NCBI RefSeq assembly: GCF_900258505.1
Contig: NZ_LT984895.1
Coordinates: 86,623 to 125,251, forward strand
DNA from: Brachybacterium timonense
GTDB lineage: Bacteria > Actinomycetota > Actinomycetes > Actinomycetales > Dermabacteraceae
Length of the DNA: 38,629 nucleotides
Direction: 5' to 3'
Shown here piece by piece: positions 22,551-30,489 of this stretch (position 1 is its first letter; each line of letters starts with the position of its first letter). The notes beneath the pieces were generated by a model. That model was given only the letters and a program-made list of their open reading frames with translations, did no database searches and had not been told where the DNA came from. The translations under genes and the position numbers were made by a program.

Positions 22551-23336
22551 GTGGAATGGACCGTGCACGAGCTCGCCGAACGCGCGGGCGTCAGCGGACG
22601 AACTCTGCGTCACTACCATCGGATCGGGCTGCTCGAGCCTGACCGCATCGGGTCCAATGGGTACCGGTACTACGGGCCCGATGCGGTCGCCCGCCTGCAA
22701 CGCATCTTGTTGCTACGCCGGACAGGGATGGCACTGTCAGACATCGCTGCGGCCCTGGACGCGGACCAGTCCCGCGCCAGCGAGATCACCGCCCTGTGCT
22801 CCCACCTGGACCAGTTGCGCGAGGAGCGGACTGCGATCGAGCAACGGATCACCGCTGTCGAGCACACTCTGGCCATGCGCCGCGCGGGCCGGGAACCGCA
22901 GATGGACGTGATGCTCGAAGGATTCAACGACCGCTACCGAGACGAAGTCGTCGCGCGTTGGGGTCGGGAAGCGTTCGAGGCATCGAACACCTGGTGGCAC
23001 TCGAAATCCTTTGCACAGCAACGTCATTGGAAGGACCGCTCGGAGCAGCTGCTCGCCCGTTGGGCTGAGCTTGCCCATGAGCAGATCGCCCCGGAAGACG
23101 ATGCAGCGCAAGAACACGCCGCACAGCACGTCGCATGGTTCGCCGAGATCCCCGGAACCCCCACCCACACCGGAGACCTGGTTCAATCCGCGGCCATGAT
23201 CCGCGCCATGGCCGCGATGTACGAGACCAACCCCGACTTCCACGAGTCCTTCGGCAGCCAAGCCGCCGCCCAGCTAGCAGCACGGGCACTGCGCATCCAC
23301 GCCGCCCAAACCCTTGAGACACATGCCGATGGCTGA
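22551..23336 (+). CDS. MerR-family regulator with TipAS-like effector domain
   Basis: A 261-residue transcription factor from GTG 22551 (GGAGAAGGG about 9 nt upstream). The MerR winged helix-turn-helix is at 1-70: WTVHELAERAGVSGRTLRHYHRIGLLEP, then GYRYYGPDAVARLQRILLLRRTGMALSDIAAAL. A coiled-coil dimerisation helix (about 75-110) follows. The C-terminal domain (about 120-255) resembles TipAS, which binds thiopeptide antibiotics in TipA. Its gene follows the protease gene by 37 nt, and the shared upstream promoter has the MerR 19-bp spacer. The likely role is drug-responsive activation of the operon. The ligand cannot be read from sequence. Confidence 0.87.
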   Translation: MEWTVHELAERAGVSGRTLRHYHRIGLLEPDRIGSNGYRYYGPDAVARLQRILLLRRTGMALSDIAAALDADQSRASEITALCSHLDQLREERTAIEQRITAVEHTLAMRRAGREPQMDVMLEGFNDRYRDEVVARWGREAFEASNTWWHSKSFAQQRHWKDRSEQLLARWAELAHEQIAPEDDAAQEHAAQHVAWFAEIPGTPTHTGDLVQSAAMIRAMAAMYETNPDFHESFGSQAAAQLAARALRIHAAQTLETHADG

Positions 23337-23403
23337 CCCCAGCACCGGGGCGCCATTGAATCGCCCTGGGTTTCGTTCCGTTCTTCAAGCAAGGATGGAA
23401 CCG

Positions 23404-23709
23404 ATGAATCAGAAGTACTCGCCCGAGATGCGCGAGCGCGCGCTGCGGATGCTCGACGAGGCCAGGCCCGAGCATCCGAACCTCATGTCCGCGGTGCGAC
23501 ATGTCGCGGGCCTGCTCGGCATGAGCCCGGAGACGCTGCGCGTGTGGCACCGCCGCCGCGAGATCGACGCCGGGCAGCGCCCCGGCGTGCCGACCGACGT
23601 CGCCGAGGAGAACAAGCGACTTCGCCGTGAGAACGCCGAGCTGAAGAAGGCGAACGAGGTCCTCAAAGCCGCGAGCGTGTTTTTCGCGAAGGAACTCGAC
23701 CGTCCCTGA
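23404..23709 (+). CDS. IS3-family transposase OrfA
   Basis: A 101-residue DNA-binding subunit with a helix-turn-helix (YSPEMRERALRML through MSPETLRVWHRRREIDAG). A leucine-zipper-like coiled coil follows (EENKRLRRENAELKKANEVLKAA). Its end contains GTG TTT TTC GCG. The orfB frame is open across this point in the -1 direction, so a -1 slip on the T-run (23680-23684) could make an OrfAB fusion as in other IS3 elements. The heptamer is not a perfect slippery site. Confidence 0.9.
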   Translation: MNQKYSPEMRERALRMLDEARPEHPNLMSAVRHVAGLLGMSPETLRVWHRRREIDAGQRPGVPTDVAEENKRLRRENAELKKANEVLKAASVFFAKELDRP

Positions 23710-23714
23710 CGAGC

Positions 23715-24641
23715 ATGATCCGCTTCATCGACGAACACAGGGATCAGTTCGGGGTCGAGTTCCTCTGCCGCGTCCTCCGCGACGCGGTGCCGGGGTTCCT
23801 CACCTCGCGCGGGTATCGCGCGGCGAAGACGCGCGTGCCCTCCGCCAGGCAGCTGAAGGACGAGCTCCTCGTCCCCGAGATCCAGCGTCTTCACGAGGAG
23901 AACTACGGCGTCTACGGCGTCCGAAAGATGCATGCTCTCCTCCGGCGGGAGGGGTGGGACATCGGGCGTGACCAGACCGCGCGGCTCATGAAGCTCGCCG
24001 GGGTGCGCGGGGTAGCGCGGTCGAAGAAGGTGTTCACCACGAAGTCCGACCCGACCATCGCGCAGCCGATGGATCTCGTCGAACGCGACTTCACCGCTCC
24101 CGCGCCGAACCGGTTGTGGGTCGCGGACATCACGTATGTCGGAACGTGGGCGGGGATGGCGTATGTCGCGTTCGTGATCGACGTGTTCTCCCGCATGATC
24201 GTCGGCTGGAACGTCGCCGGGACGCTGCGCGCGGAGGTGCTGCCGTTACAGGCGTTGAACATGGCCGCGTGGGGCGCACGCGGGTCGCTCGATGACCTCG
24301 TCCACCACGCCGATCATGGGTCGAACTACCTCTCGGTCCTCTACACGGATCGCATCAACGAGCTCGGCGCGACTCCGTCGACAGGGAGCGTCGGTGACAG
24401 CTACGACAACGCCCTCGCCGAGGCCGTCAACGGGCTCTACAAGACCGAGCTGATCCGTCGGAAGGGCCCGTGGCGGACGGTCGAGCAGGTCGAGCTCGCG
24501 ACGCTCGAGTACGTGTGGTGGTGGAACAACGCTCGTCTCCACGGCGAGCTCGATTACCGCACGCCGGTCGAGGTCGAGGAGGCGTACTACGCTGGCCTCG
24601 AATCAGCCCAGCCAGCGCTCGCTGGACAGGGAAGCAGGTAG
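23715..24641 (+). CDS. IS3-family transposase OrfB (DDE integrase)
   Basis: A 308-residue catalytic subunit. It has HTH_21-like YGVYGVRKMHALLRREGWDIGRDQTARLM, then the rve integrase core. LWVADITYVGTWAG carries the first Asp, LVHHADHGSNYLS the second Asp and GDSYDNALAEAVNGLYKTELI the Glu. A final WWNNARLHGELDYRTPVE box completes the usual IS3 end. No frameshift or stop is seen, so the element is potentially active. The start ATG lies 5 nt after orfA, so coupling or -1 frameshifting would express it. Confidence 0.92.
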   Translation: MIRFIDEHRDQFGVEFLCRVLRDAVPGFLTSRGYRAAKTRVPSARQLKDELLVPEIQRLHEENYGVYGVRKMHALLRREGWDIGRDQTARLMKLAGVRGVARSKKVFTTKSDPTIAQPMDLVERDFTAPAPNRLWVADITYVGTWAGMAYVAFVIDVFSRMIVGWNVAGTLRAEVLPLQALNMAAWGARGSLDDLVHHADHGSNYLSVLYTDRINELGATPSTGSVGDSYDNALAEAVNGLYKTELIRRKGPWRTVEQVELATLEYVWWWNNARLHGELDYRTPVEVEEAYYAGLESAQPALAGQGSR

Positions 24642-24701
24642 GAACGAAACCCAGGGCGATTCAGGCCCCGGCCGCGGCGATAGCATGTCGGTTCCCTGCT
24701 C

Positions 24702-25184
24702 ATGGAAGGATTCCGGCTTGTGTCCACGGTGCTGACGGTGCTCGCTTTGCTGCTCGCGCTCGCGGTGAGCGCGGCCTGCGTGCTCGTGCTGCGCTGGGGC
24801 GTGCGGAACCTGCGACTGCTGTTTCGGCTGCGGGAGGCAGAGGCCTGGGCGGAGGGGCGCGTCGTCACGGCGCCGACGGGCCTGCGTCGTGACGTCGCCG
24901 AGGAGGGGGCCCGCCGCTGGTCCGAGACCATCACCTTCACACTGGCCGACGGCACAACGATCACGGGCGCCCCAGCGTGGAGCGACCTGCAGCTCGCCGA
25001 CCGCACCGGAGAGCAGGTCCCCGTCGCCTATGACCCATCGGATCCGACGCGTTTCGTCTCACCGGAGGACGGACAGCCCGTGAACCCTCTGATCCCGACG
25101 CTCACCGTGGCAGCCTCGGCCGGAGTGCTTCTGCTGGCCGTTGCGGGTGGCGTGGTTCCGGCGTTCCTGCGGCTACTGAGCTGA
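24702..25184 (+). CDS. DUF3592-like membrane protein
   Basis: A 160-residue protein with two transmembrane helices (about 9-31 and 131-155) flanking a soluble beta-rich part. GRVVTAPTG, ITFTLADGTTITG and GEQVPVAYDPSDPTRFV match the DUF3592 pattern. Function unknown. ATG 24702 has no SD site; TAGCAT (about 24679) could be its -10. GTG 24720 is an alternative start. It begins 40 nt after the IS3 element, whose right end may supply upstream promoter sequence. Confidence 0.7.
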   Translation: MEGFRLVSTVLTVLALLLALAVSAACVLVLRWGVRNLRLLFRLREAEAWAEGRVVTAPTGLRRDVAEEGARRWSETITFTLADGTTITGAPAWSDLQLADRTGEQVPVAYDPSDPTRFVSPEDGQPVNPLIPTLTVAASAGVLLLAVAGGVVPAFLRLLS

Positions 25185-25587
25185 CGCGCTGATCAGGCCG
25201 GGAGGGCGAGGAAGCCGCGCCCCGGGGCGAGCGGGTGATGCCTTCCGACGGCCCCCACCGTCGTCCCCCTCGGCGGCATCACCCGCTCGGTCCCCGGTGC
25301 CCGTTCCCCTATCCCCCGTGGATCCCGCACCCGGTACCGGAAATCTACGGCCGGGGTGGAAGCCGTGGCGATGGGGTGGACTGCACGGGGAGTTCTCCCC
25401 GTGGACAACTGACCAGTATCAGTGAACTATGTGGCTGGGAGGTTTGCTGCGCCCCCGCGCACGGATGCTGCAGAGAGCACCGCCGAGTGGGTATCGGTCG
25501 ACGCATGGGCGTTCGGTCGGTCCCTCCCGTCGGCCGATTCTCGCGGGTACGCTCGAAGCATTCGGACACCGTCACACGGGGGTTGGG
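25185..25587. other. 403-bp non-coding stretch with nested inverted repeats
   Basis: No gene is supported here. CGAGCGGGTGATGCC (25228-25242) pairs perfectly with 25275-25289. Inside the loop CGACGG and CCGTCG form a smaller stem. Downstream, CACGGGGAG-TT-CTCCCCGTG (25384-25403) is a perfect 9-bp hairpin. The first structure could terminate the DUF3592 transcript or be part of a structured RNA. The second lies about 185 nt before the next gene. No T-run follows either. Confidence 0.6.
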
Positions 25588-26070
25588 ATGCACAGGGACG
25601 TGGGACCGGATTACGCTGGCGAGGGCACGGAGCGCGCAGCCGAATACGACTATGACTGGGACACCGGCGAGGTGCCGATCGGACGCCCGCCGGAGCCGGA
25701 GCCGACCGCCCCGGGCCTGGTACCGGGTATCGAGCAGCTGCCGGATGCGTGGCGTGGCGAGTCCGCCGAACCGACCGGCGCCGACTACACCGGACCAGCC
25801 CCCGACCCGGCCGGCTTCAGCGAACCGGGAGCTGACCTGCGGCCCGGCGACCCGATGCCCACCTATGACACCGGTCAGCGTCGCGTCGAGGTGGGTGAGG
25901 ATGGCTCACTGCCCGCCTACGTCACGCGCGAGCGGCCGGTGATCGGCGAGGACGGGTCTCTGCCCGAGTTCACTGACCGGGATCGTTACCGCAGTCAGCC
26001 TGATGAGCCCGAGCTCGAGGAGGAACCGGAGGACACGGGGTTGCGCGCCCTGTTCCGTCGTCGGCGCTGA
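25588..26070 (+). CDS. Acidic hydrophilic protein of unknown function
   Basis: A 160-residue protein from ATG 25588, with GGGGG about 7 nt upstream. It is rich in Pro, Glu, Asp and Gly and probably largely disordered. The notable feature is a doubled GEDGSLP motif (VGEDGSLPAYVTRERPV and IGEDGSLPEFTDRDRY) and a basic end LFRRRR. No transmembrane segment or signal is seen. I do not recognise the family. Codon use is typical for the window, so the reading frame is probably real. Confidence 0.6.
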   Translation: MHRDVGPDYAGEGTERAAEYDYDWDTGEVPIGRPPEPEPTAPGLVPGIEQLPDAWRGESAEPTGADYTGPAPDPAGFSEPGADLRPGDPMPTYDTGQRRVEVGEDGSLPAYVTRERPVIGEDGSLPEFTDRDRYRSQPDEPELEEEPEDTGLRALFRRRR

Positions 26071-26211
26071 GCAGCCGCGGACTTGACCGCGCTCGCTTCT
26101 GCACCCCGTGGTCGACGGACCCCTGAGGCGAGAGTCGAATCGAGGTCTCAGCCCGATCACGATGCGGGACCATGCGTGAGCCTCGCCGCGTGACGGTTTA
26201 CCTTTTTTCGC

Positions 26212-27756
26212 ATGCCGCCGTTCATCGACAGCATCATCCAGGCTCTGCTCGTCCCGTTCGCGAACGCGATCTCCGCGATCGTGTTCTTGCCGATCCCGGT
26301 GGGCGACGCCAAGGTCCCGTTGATCCTGGTCTGGCTTCTGGTGGGCGCCCTGGTCTTCACGATCGTGCTGAAAGCCTTGCCGTGGCGGTCCGCCGGGCTG
26401 TCACTGAAGGTGATCCAGGGCCGGTACACCTCCCGCAAAGACCCGGGTGCGCTCACCAGTCTGCAGTCGCTCATGACCGATCTGGGCGGCGCGGTAGGGC
26501 TCGGGAACATCGGTGGTGTCGCTATCGCGATCACGATCGGTGGCCCAGGCGCGGTGCTGTGGATCATGCTCGGTGGCATCTTCGGTATGGCCGTGAAGAT
26601 GGCCGAGGCCACCATGGGCGTGAAGTACCGGGTGATCAACAGTCGCACCGACACCTCGGGCGGCCCCATGTACTACCTGTCCAGGGGTCTGAAGGAGCTC
26701 GGCAGGCCGAAGCTCGGCAAGGTCCTCGCAGCCGTCTTCGCCATCTTCGCCGTCGGCGGCACCCTGGGCGCCGGTGCCCTGTTCCAGTCGAACCAGACCG
26801 CCCAGCAGATCACCGCGACCGTCGGCAACGCCATCCCCTTCCTGCCGGACAGCACCTGGCTGATCGGTGTCGCGCTAGCGATCGGCGCGGGAGTCGTGAT
26901 CATCGGCGGCATCACCTCGATCGGCCGGGTCGCCTCGAAGCTGGTGACGGTCATGGCCGTGCTGTACATCCTGTGCTGCCTGCTGATCATCCTGTCGAAC
27001 GCCTCGCATGTTCCGGCGGCTGCTGGAGAGATCGTGCGCGGCGCCCTCCAGGGTGATGCCGCGGTGGGTGGCGTGATCGGCGCGATGATGATCGGCGTTC
27101 AGCGTGCGTTCTTCTCCAACGGCGCCGGCAACGGCAACTCGGGTATCGCTCATTCGGCTGTTCGCACGGGCCACCCGGCCACGGAAGGTTTCGTGGCGAT
27201 GTGGAGCCCCTTCGTCGACTCCGTGGTGGTGTGCACCATGACGGCGCTCGCGATCGTCACCTCCGGCGTGTGGCAGCACGAGGATGCGGCCGACGGGGTG
27301 GTGCTGACGTCTCAGGCGTTCGGGACTGTCCACGCCCTGTTCCCGATCGTCCTGACGATCTGCGTCATGCTGTTCGCCTTCTCGACGATGCTTGCGCACT
27401 CGTACTACGGCAAGAAGGCGCTGGGATACCTGTTCGGCAATTCGCGCACCGCTGAGCGGGTCTACTCGGCGGTGTTCCTCATCATGATCATCGTGGGGTC
27501 GGCTGGCACGGTGACCGCCGTGACCTCGCTGGCTGACTCGCTCATGTTCCTGATGGCGATCCCGAACCTGATCGGTCTGTACCTCATGGCCGGTGTGGTG
27601 CGCCGCGAGATCCTCGGTTTCGTGGACGGGGTGAAGGACGGCAGCATCCCCGAGGTCCCGGCCGACGAGCGCTTCGGTGGACTGCACGCTGGCGCGTCCC
27701 CGGACGACGAGGTGCACGACGGGTCTGGTAGCGGGGCCCGCAGCGCGAAGGCCTGA
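26212..27756 (+). CDS. Sodium:alanine/glycine symporter (AGCS family)
   Basis: A 514-residue amino-acid:cation symporter with about 10-11 transmembrane helices. Family marks are SLQSLMTDLGGAVGLGNIGGVAIAI, GGPGAVLWIMLGGIFGMAVKMAEA, SGGPMYYLSRGL, and FSNGAGNGNSGIAHSAVRTGHPATEG. It would import alanine or glycine with Na+ or H+. The C-terminal about 45 residues are hydrophilic and acidic. TACCTT (26199-26204) lies 7 nt before the ATG and no SD is present, so a leaderless transcript is likely. The palindrome at 27768-27791 lies 12 nt after the stop. Confidence 0.93.
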   Translation: MPPFIDSIIQALLVPFANAISAIVFLPIPVGDAKVPLILVWLLVGALVFTIVLKALPWRSAGLSLKVIQGRYTSRKDPGALTSLQSLMTDLGGAVGLGNIGGVAIAITIGGPGAVLWIMLGGIFGMAVKMAEATMGVKYRVINSRTDTSGGPMYYLSRGLKELGRPKLGKVLAAVFAIFAVGGTLGAGALFQSNQTAQQITATVGNAIPFLPDSTWLIGVALAIGAGVVIIGGITSIGRVASKLVTVMAVLYILCCLLIILSNASHVPAAAGEIVRGALQGDAAVGGVIGAMMIGVQRAFFSNGAGNGNSGIAHSAVRTGHPATEGFVAMWSPFVDSVVVCTMTALAIVTSGVWQHEDAADGVVLTSQAFGTVHALFPIVLTICVMLFAFSTMLAHSYYGKKALGYLFGNSRTAERVYSAVFLIMIIVGSAGTVTAVTSLADSLMFLMAIPNLIGLYLMAGVVRREILGFVDGVKDGSIPEVPADERFGGLHAGASPDDEVHDGSGSGARSAKA

Positions 27757-27767
27757 CCTGCGGGGAT

Positions 27768-27791
27768 GAGCTCCAATGCATTGGCGAGCTC
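27768..27791. promoter_or_regulatory. Palindrome between the symporter gene and hsdM
   Basis: CCAATGCATTGG (27773-27784) is a perfect 12-bp palindrome. It is flanked by GAGCT (27768-27772) and AGCTC (27787-27791), offset by 2 nt. It lies 12 nt after the symporter stop and about 80 nt before the hsdM start. It could be an operator for the restriction operon or a stem for termination; there is no T-run after it. No controller (C) protein gene is present. Confidence 0.5.
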
Positions 27792-27871
27792 TCTGCGGCA
27801 TGCTCGGGTACGCATAACGCGGGTGACCGACCGGCCAGGCCATCAACCGTGCCCGCCCGTACGATGACCTC

Positions 27872-29347
27872 ATGATCACTGGGGAGCTGCGCAACAAGAT
27901 CGACAGGGTGTGGGATGCGTTCTGGTCGGGCGGCATCAGCAACCCCATCGAGGTGATCGAGCAGATCACGTATCTGCTGTTCCTGCGGCGGCTGGATGAC
28001 ATCCAGCAGAACGCGGAGAGCAAGGCGCATTTCACTGGGGGTCGGATCGAGAACCCGGTGTACCTGCCCGGGCAGGAGCATCTGCGGTGGAAGAACCTGA
28101 GGGACCTCTCGCCGGAGCCGTTGTTCGCGCGGATGCGCGATGAGGTGTTCCCGTACCTGCAGAACCTGGGCACCCAGATCACCGGGCATGGCGAATCCAC
28201 GCTCACCCACCACATGCGCGATGCCCGCTTCACCATTCCGAAGCCGGAGCTTCTGGTGAAGGTCGTGGATATGCTCGATGGGATCCCGATGGAGAATCGG
28301 GACACCAACGGTGACCTGTACGAGTACATGCTCAGCAAGCTCGCCACGTCGGGCCAGAACGGTCAGTTCCGCACTCCCCGGCACATCATCGAGCTGATGG
28401 TGGATCTGATGGAGCCGACGCGGAACGACAGGATCGTTGACCCAGCCTGTGGCACTGCCGGATTCTTGGTGCTCGCCTCGGAGTATCTGCGTGCACACGA
28501 TGGCACGCTGTTCACCGACGCCGCGGCACGCAAGGCCTTCCATTCCACGATGTTCAGTGGTTTCGACTTTGACTCGACGATGCTGCGCATCGCCAGCATG
28601 AACATGTTGCTGCACGGCGTGGAGAACCCGGAGATCGCCTACCGCGACTCGCTGTCTGAGGGCGCTGCCGGTGAAGAGGGTCGGTACACCCTGGTGCTGG
28701 CGAACCCGCCGTTCGCCGGCTCGCTCGACTATGACTCCACCTCCAAGGACCTGCAGCGCGTGGTCAAGACGAAGAAGACCGAGCTGCTGTTCTTGGCGTT
28801 GTTCCTACGTCTGCTGGAGCCAGGTGGCCGCGCAGCGGTGATCGTGCCTGACGGGGTGCTGTTCGGGTCGAGCAAGGCCCACAAGGATCTGCGCAAGAAG
28901 TTGGTCGAGGAGCAGAAGCTTGACGCCGTGGTGAAGCTGCCCTCGGGTGTGTTCCGCCCGTATGCGGGTGTGTCGACTGCGATTTTGCTGTTCACGAAGA
29001 CGGACTCGGGCGGCACGGATGACGTCTGGTTCTATGACGTGCGCGCCGACGGTTTCTCTCTGGACGACAAGCGCAACCCTGTCGAAGCCAACGACCTGCC
29101 CGACGTGCGGGCGCGGTGGGCTGAGCGCAACGGCGCCGAGAAGGAGCGCGCTCGCACCGAGCAGTCGTTCTGCGTGCCGAAGGCAGAGATCGCCGAGCAG
29201 GGCTATGACCTGTCCTTGAACCGGTACAAGGAGATCGAGTACGAAGAGGTGGAGCACCGCTCCCCCGCAGAGATCATCGCCGACATCAAGCAGCTCAATG
29301 CCGAGATTGACGCGGGTCTCGCAGACCTGGAGGGGATGCTGGGATGA
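27872..29347 (+). CDS. hsdM: Type I restriction-modification methyltransferase subunit HsdM
   Basis: A 491-residue N6-adenine methyltransferase subunit. The N-terminal helical HsdM_N domain (about 5-145) begins with LRNKIDRVWDAFWSGGISNP. The SAM-binding motif I is DPACGTAGFL (about 190-199). The catalytic motif IV is LVLANPPFAGS, NPPF at about 278-281. It forms M2S and M2SR2 complexes with HsdS and HsdR. TACGAT (27860-27865) lies 6 nt before the ATG and no SD site is seen. The stop overlaps the hsdS start by 4 nt (ATGA at 29344-29347). It is full length. Confidence 0.96.
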   Translation: MITGELRNKIDRVWDAFWSGGISNPIEVIEQITYLLFLRRLDDIQQNAESKAHFTGGRIENPVYLPGQEHLRWKNLRDLSPEPLFARMRDEVFPYLQNLGTQITGHGESTLTHHMRDARFTIPKPELLVKVVDMLDGIPMENRDTNGDLYEYMLSKLATSGQNGQFRTPRHIIELMVDLMEPTRNDRIVDPACGTAGFLVLASEYLRAHDGTLFTDAAARKAFHSTMFSGFDFDSTMLRIASMNMLLHGVENPEIAYRDSLSEGAAGEEGRYTLVLANPPFAGSLDYDSTSKDLQRVVKTKKTELLFLALFLRLLEPGGRAAVIVPDGVLFGSSKAHKDLRKKLVEEQKLDAVVKLPSGVFRPYAGVSTAILLFTKTDSGGTDDVWFYDVRADGFSLDDKRNPVEANDLPDVRARWAERNGAEKERARTEQSFCVPKAEIAEQGYDLSLNRYKEIEYEEVEHRSPAEIIADIKQLNAEIDAGLADLEGMLG

Positions 29348-30489
29348 GGTATGCGCGCGTTCCCCTGGGGGAAGTTGCGGCGGTCGAACGTCGCAGCATC
29401 AAACCTGATGCTATTGATCTTGATCTGCCTTACCTTGGGTTAGAACACATCGAGCGCGGCGGACACATCCTCGATCATCCCACGGCAGGAGAAGCCGAAC
29501 TCAAAAGTTCGAAGTTTCTCTTTACGCCACAACACTTGCTTTACGGAAAACTCCGTCCATATCTAGCTAAGATTGCACTGCCGCAAACTTCGGGCGTTTG
29601 CAGCACGGACATCCTCCCCGTCCTTCCCGGGCCTTCTCTGGACCGATCCTACCTCGCCCACTACCTCCGACAGGAGGCCATGGTCGAGTTCGCAAATTCT
29701 CGATCCTCGGGAGCCAACCTTCCACGCCTCAGCCCCATGGCTCTAAAGCAGTTTCCCATTCCGCTTCCACCCCTGGAAGATCAGCGACGCATCGCGGCGA
29801 TCCTGAACCAGGCCGACGCCATCCGCACAAAGTACCACCGATTCCGTGCGCATCTTGAGGCTTTACCCAACTCGTGGTACCGATCGAAATTCTCGTCGAC
29901 ATGGCCGTTGATTCCACTATCGGAGCTCATCACAAGCCACCAGATCGGACTTAATCGTCGCGCATCTGCCCAGGGGCCCGATCTCGCGTACGAGTACGTC
30001 AAAATGGACGCCATCACATCGAGAGGAACACTGCAGCTCGACACTCTGACACGAATCGACGCCAACCTCTACGAGGTTAGCAATTTTACCCTGGAAGAGG
30101 GCGACCTAATTTTCAATACTCGTAACTCGCGTGATCTCGTTGGAAAATCCGCTGTTTACTGCGGGCCGCCCCGTCTTTATAACAATAACATCATGCGGCT
30201 TCGCTTCAAAGACTCGACTACTGCTCCATTTGTTCACGCTTACTTTTGGTCCGCACGTGGTCGATACGATCTCGAAGCTATCAAGTCGGGCACCACGAGC
30301 ATCTTCGCTATTTACGCTAAAGACCTGCTGCGACTCCCAATCCCGCTCGCAGACGCAGGCACTCGGCAGAGTTACGCGAACATAGTGTTGGCCTCCCGTG
30401 CTAAATTAGATAAACTACGATCGATCTTGGATAAGCACGACGAACTCTTCGCCTCCCTCCAGTCCCGCGCGTTCACCGGAGAACTCTGA
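29344..30489 (+). CDS. hsdS: Type I restriction-modification specificity subunit HsdS
   Basis: A 381-residue subunit with two target-recognition domains (about 1-165 and 185-345), each followed by a helical spacer. The first repeat ends FPIPLPPLEDQRRIAAILNQADAIRTK and the second ends LPIPLADAGTRQSYANIVLASRAKLDKL. Each half is expected to read one part of a bipartite DNA site; the site is not predictable by eye. Base composition drops clearly within the gene (many TTA, ATA, AAT and TTT codons from about 29390 to 30440), unlike hsdM and hsdR. This is typical of hsdS exchange by recombination. The start overlaps hsdM and the stop overlaps hsdR by one base (TGATG). Confidence 0.95.
   Translation: MRYARVPLGEVAAVERRSIKPDAIDLDLPYLGLEHIERGGHILDHPTAGEAELKSSKFLFTPQHLLYGKLRPYLAKIALPQTSGVCSTDILPVLPGPSLDRSYLAHYLRQEAMVEFANSRSSGANLPRLSPMALKQFPIPLPPLEDQRRIAAILNQADAIRTKYHRFRAHLEALPNSWYRSKFSSTWPLIPLSELITSHQIGLNRRASAQGPDLAYEYVKMDAITSRGTLQLDTLTRIDANLYEVSNFTLEEGDLIFNTRNSRDLVGKSAVYCGPPRLYNNNIMRLRFKDSTTAPFVHAYFWSARGRYDLEAIKSGTTSIFAIYAKDLLRLPIPLADAGTRQSYANIVLASRAKLDKLRSILDKHDELFASLQSRAFTGEL

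Larger units (their letters stand above)
23357..24663 (+). mobile_element. Complete IS3-family insertion sequence
   Basis: A 1307-bp element with perfect 23-bp terminal inverted repeats beginning TGAATCGCCCTGGG (left 23357-23379, right 24641-24663). It contains the usual orfA and orfB. No direct repeat is visible: the flanks are GCCAT on the left and GGCCC on the right. Either the duplication was lost or the two ends came together by recombination. The element lies 20 bp after the MerR gene stop and does not break a recognised gene. Confidence 0.92.

Noticed and set aside
23352..24668. Target-site duplication for the IS3 element
   Set aside because: The three to five bases flanking each end differ, so no duplication can be claimed.
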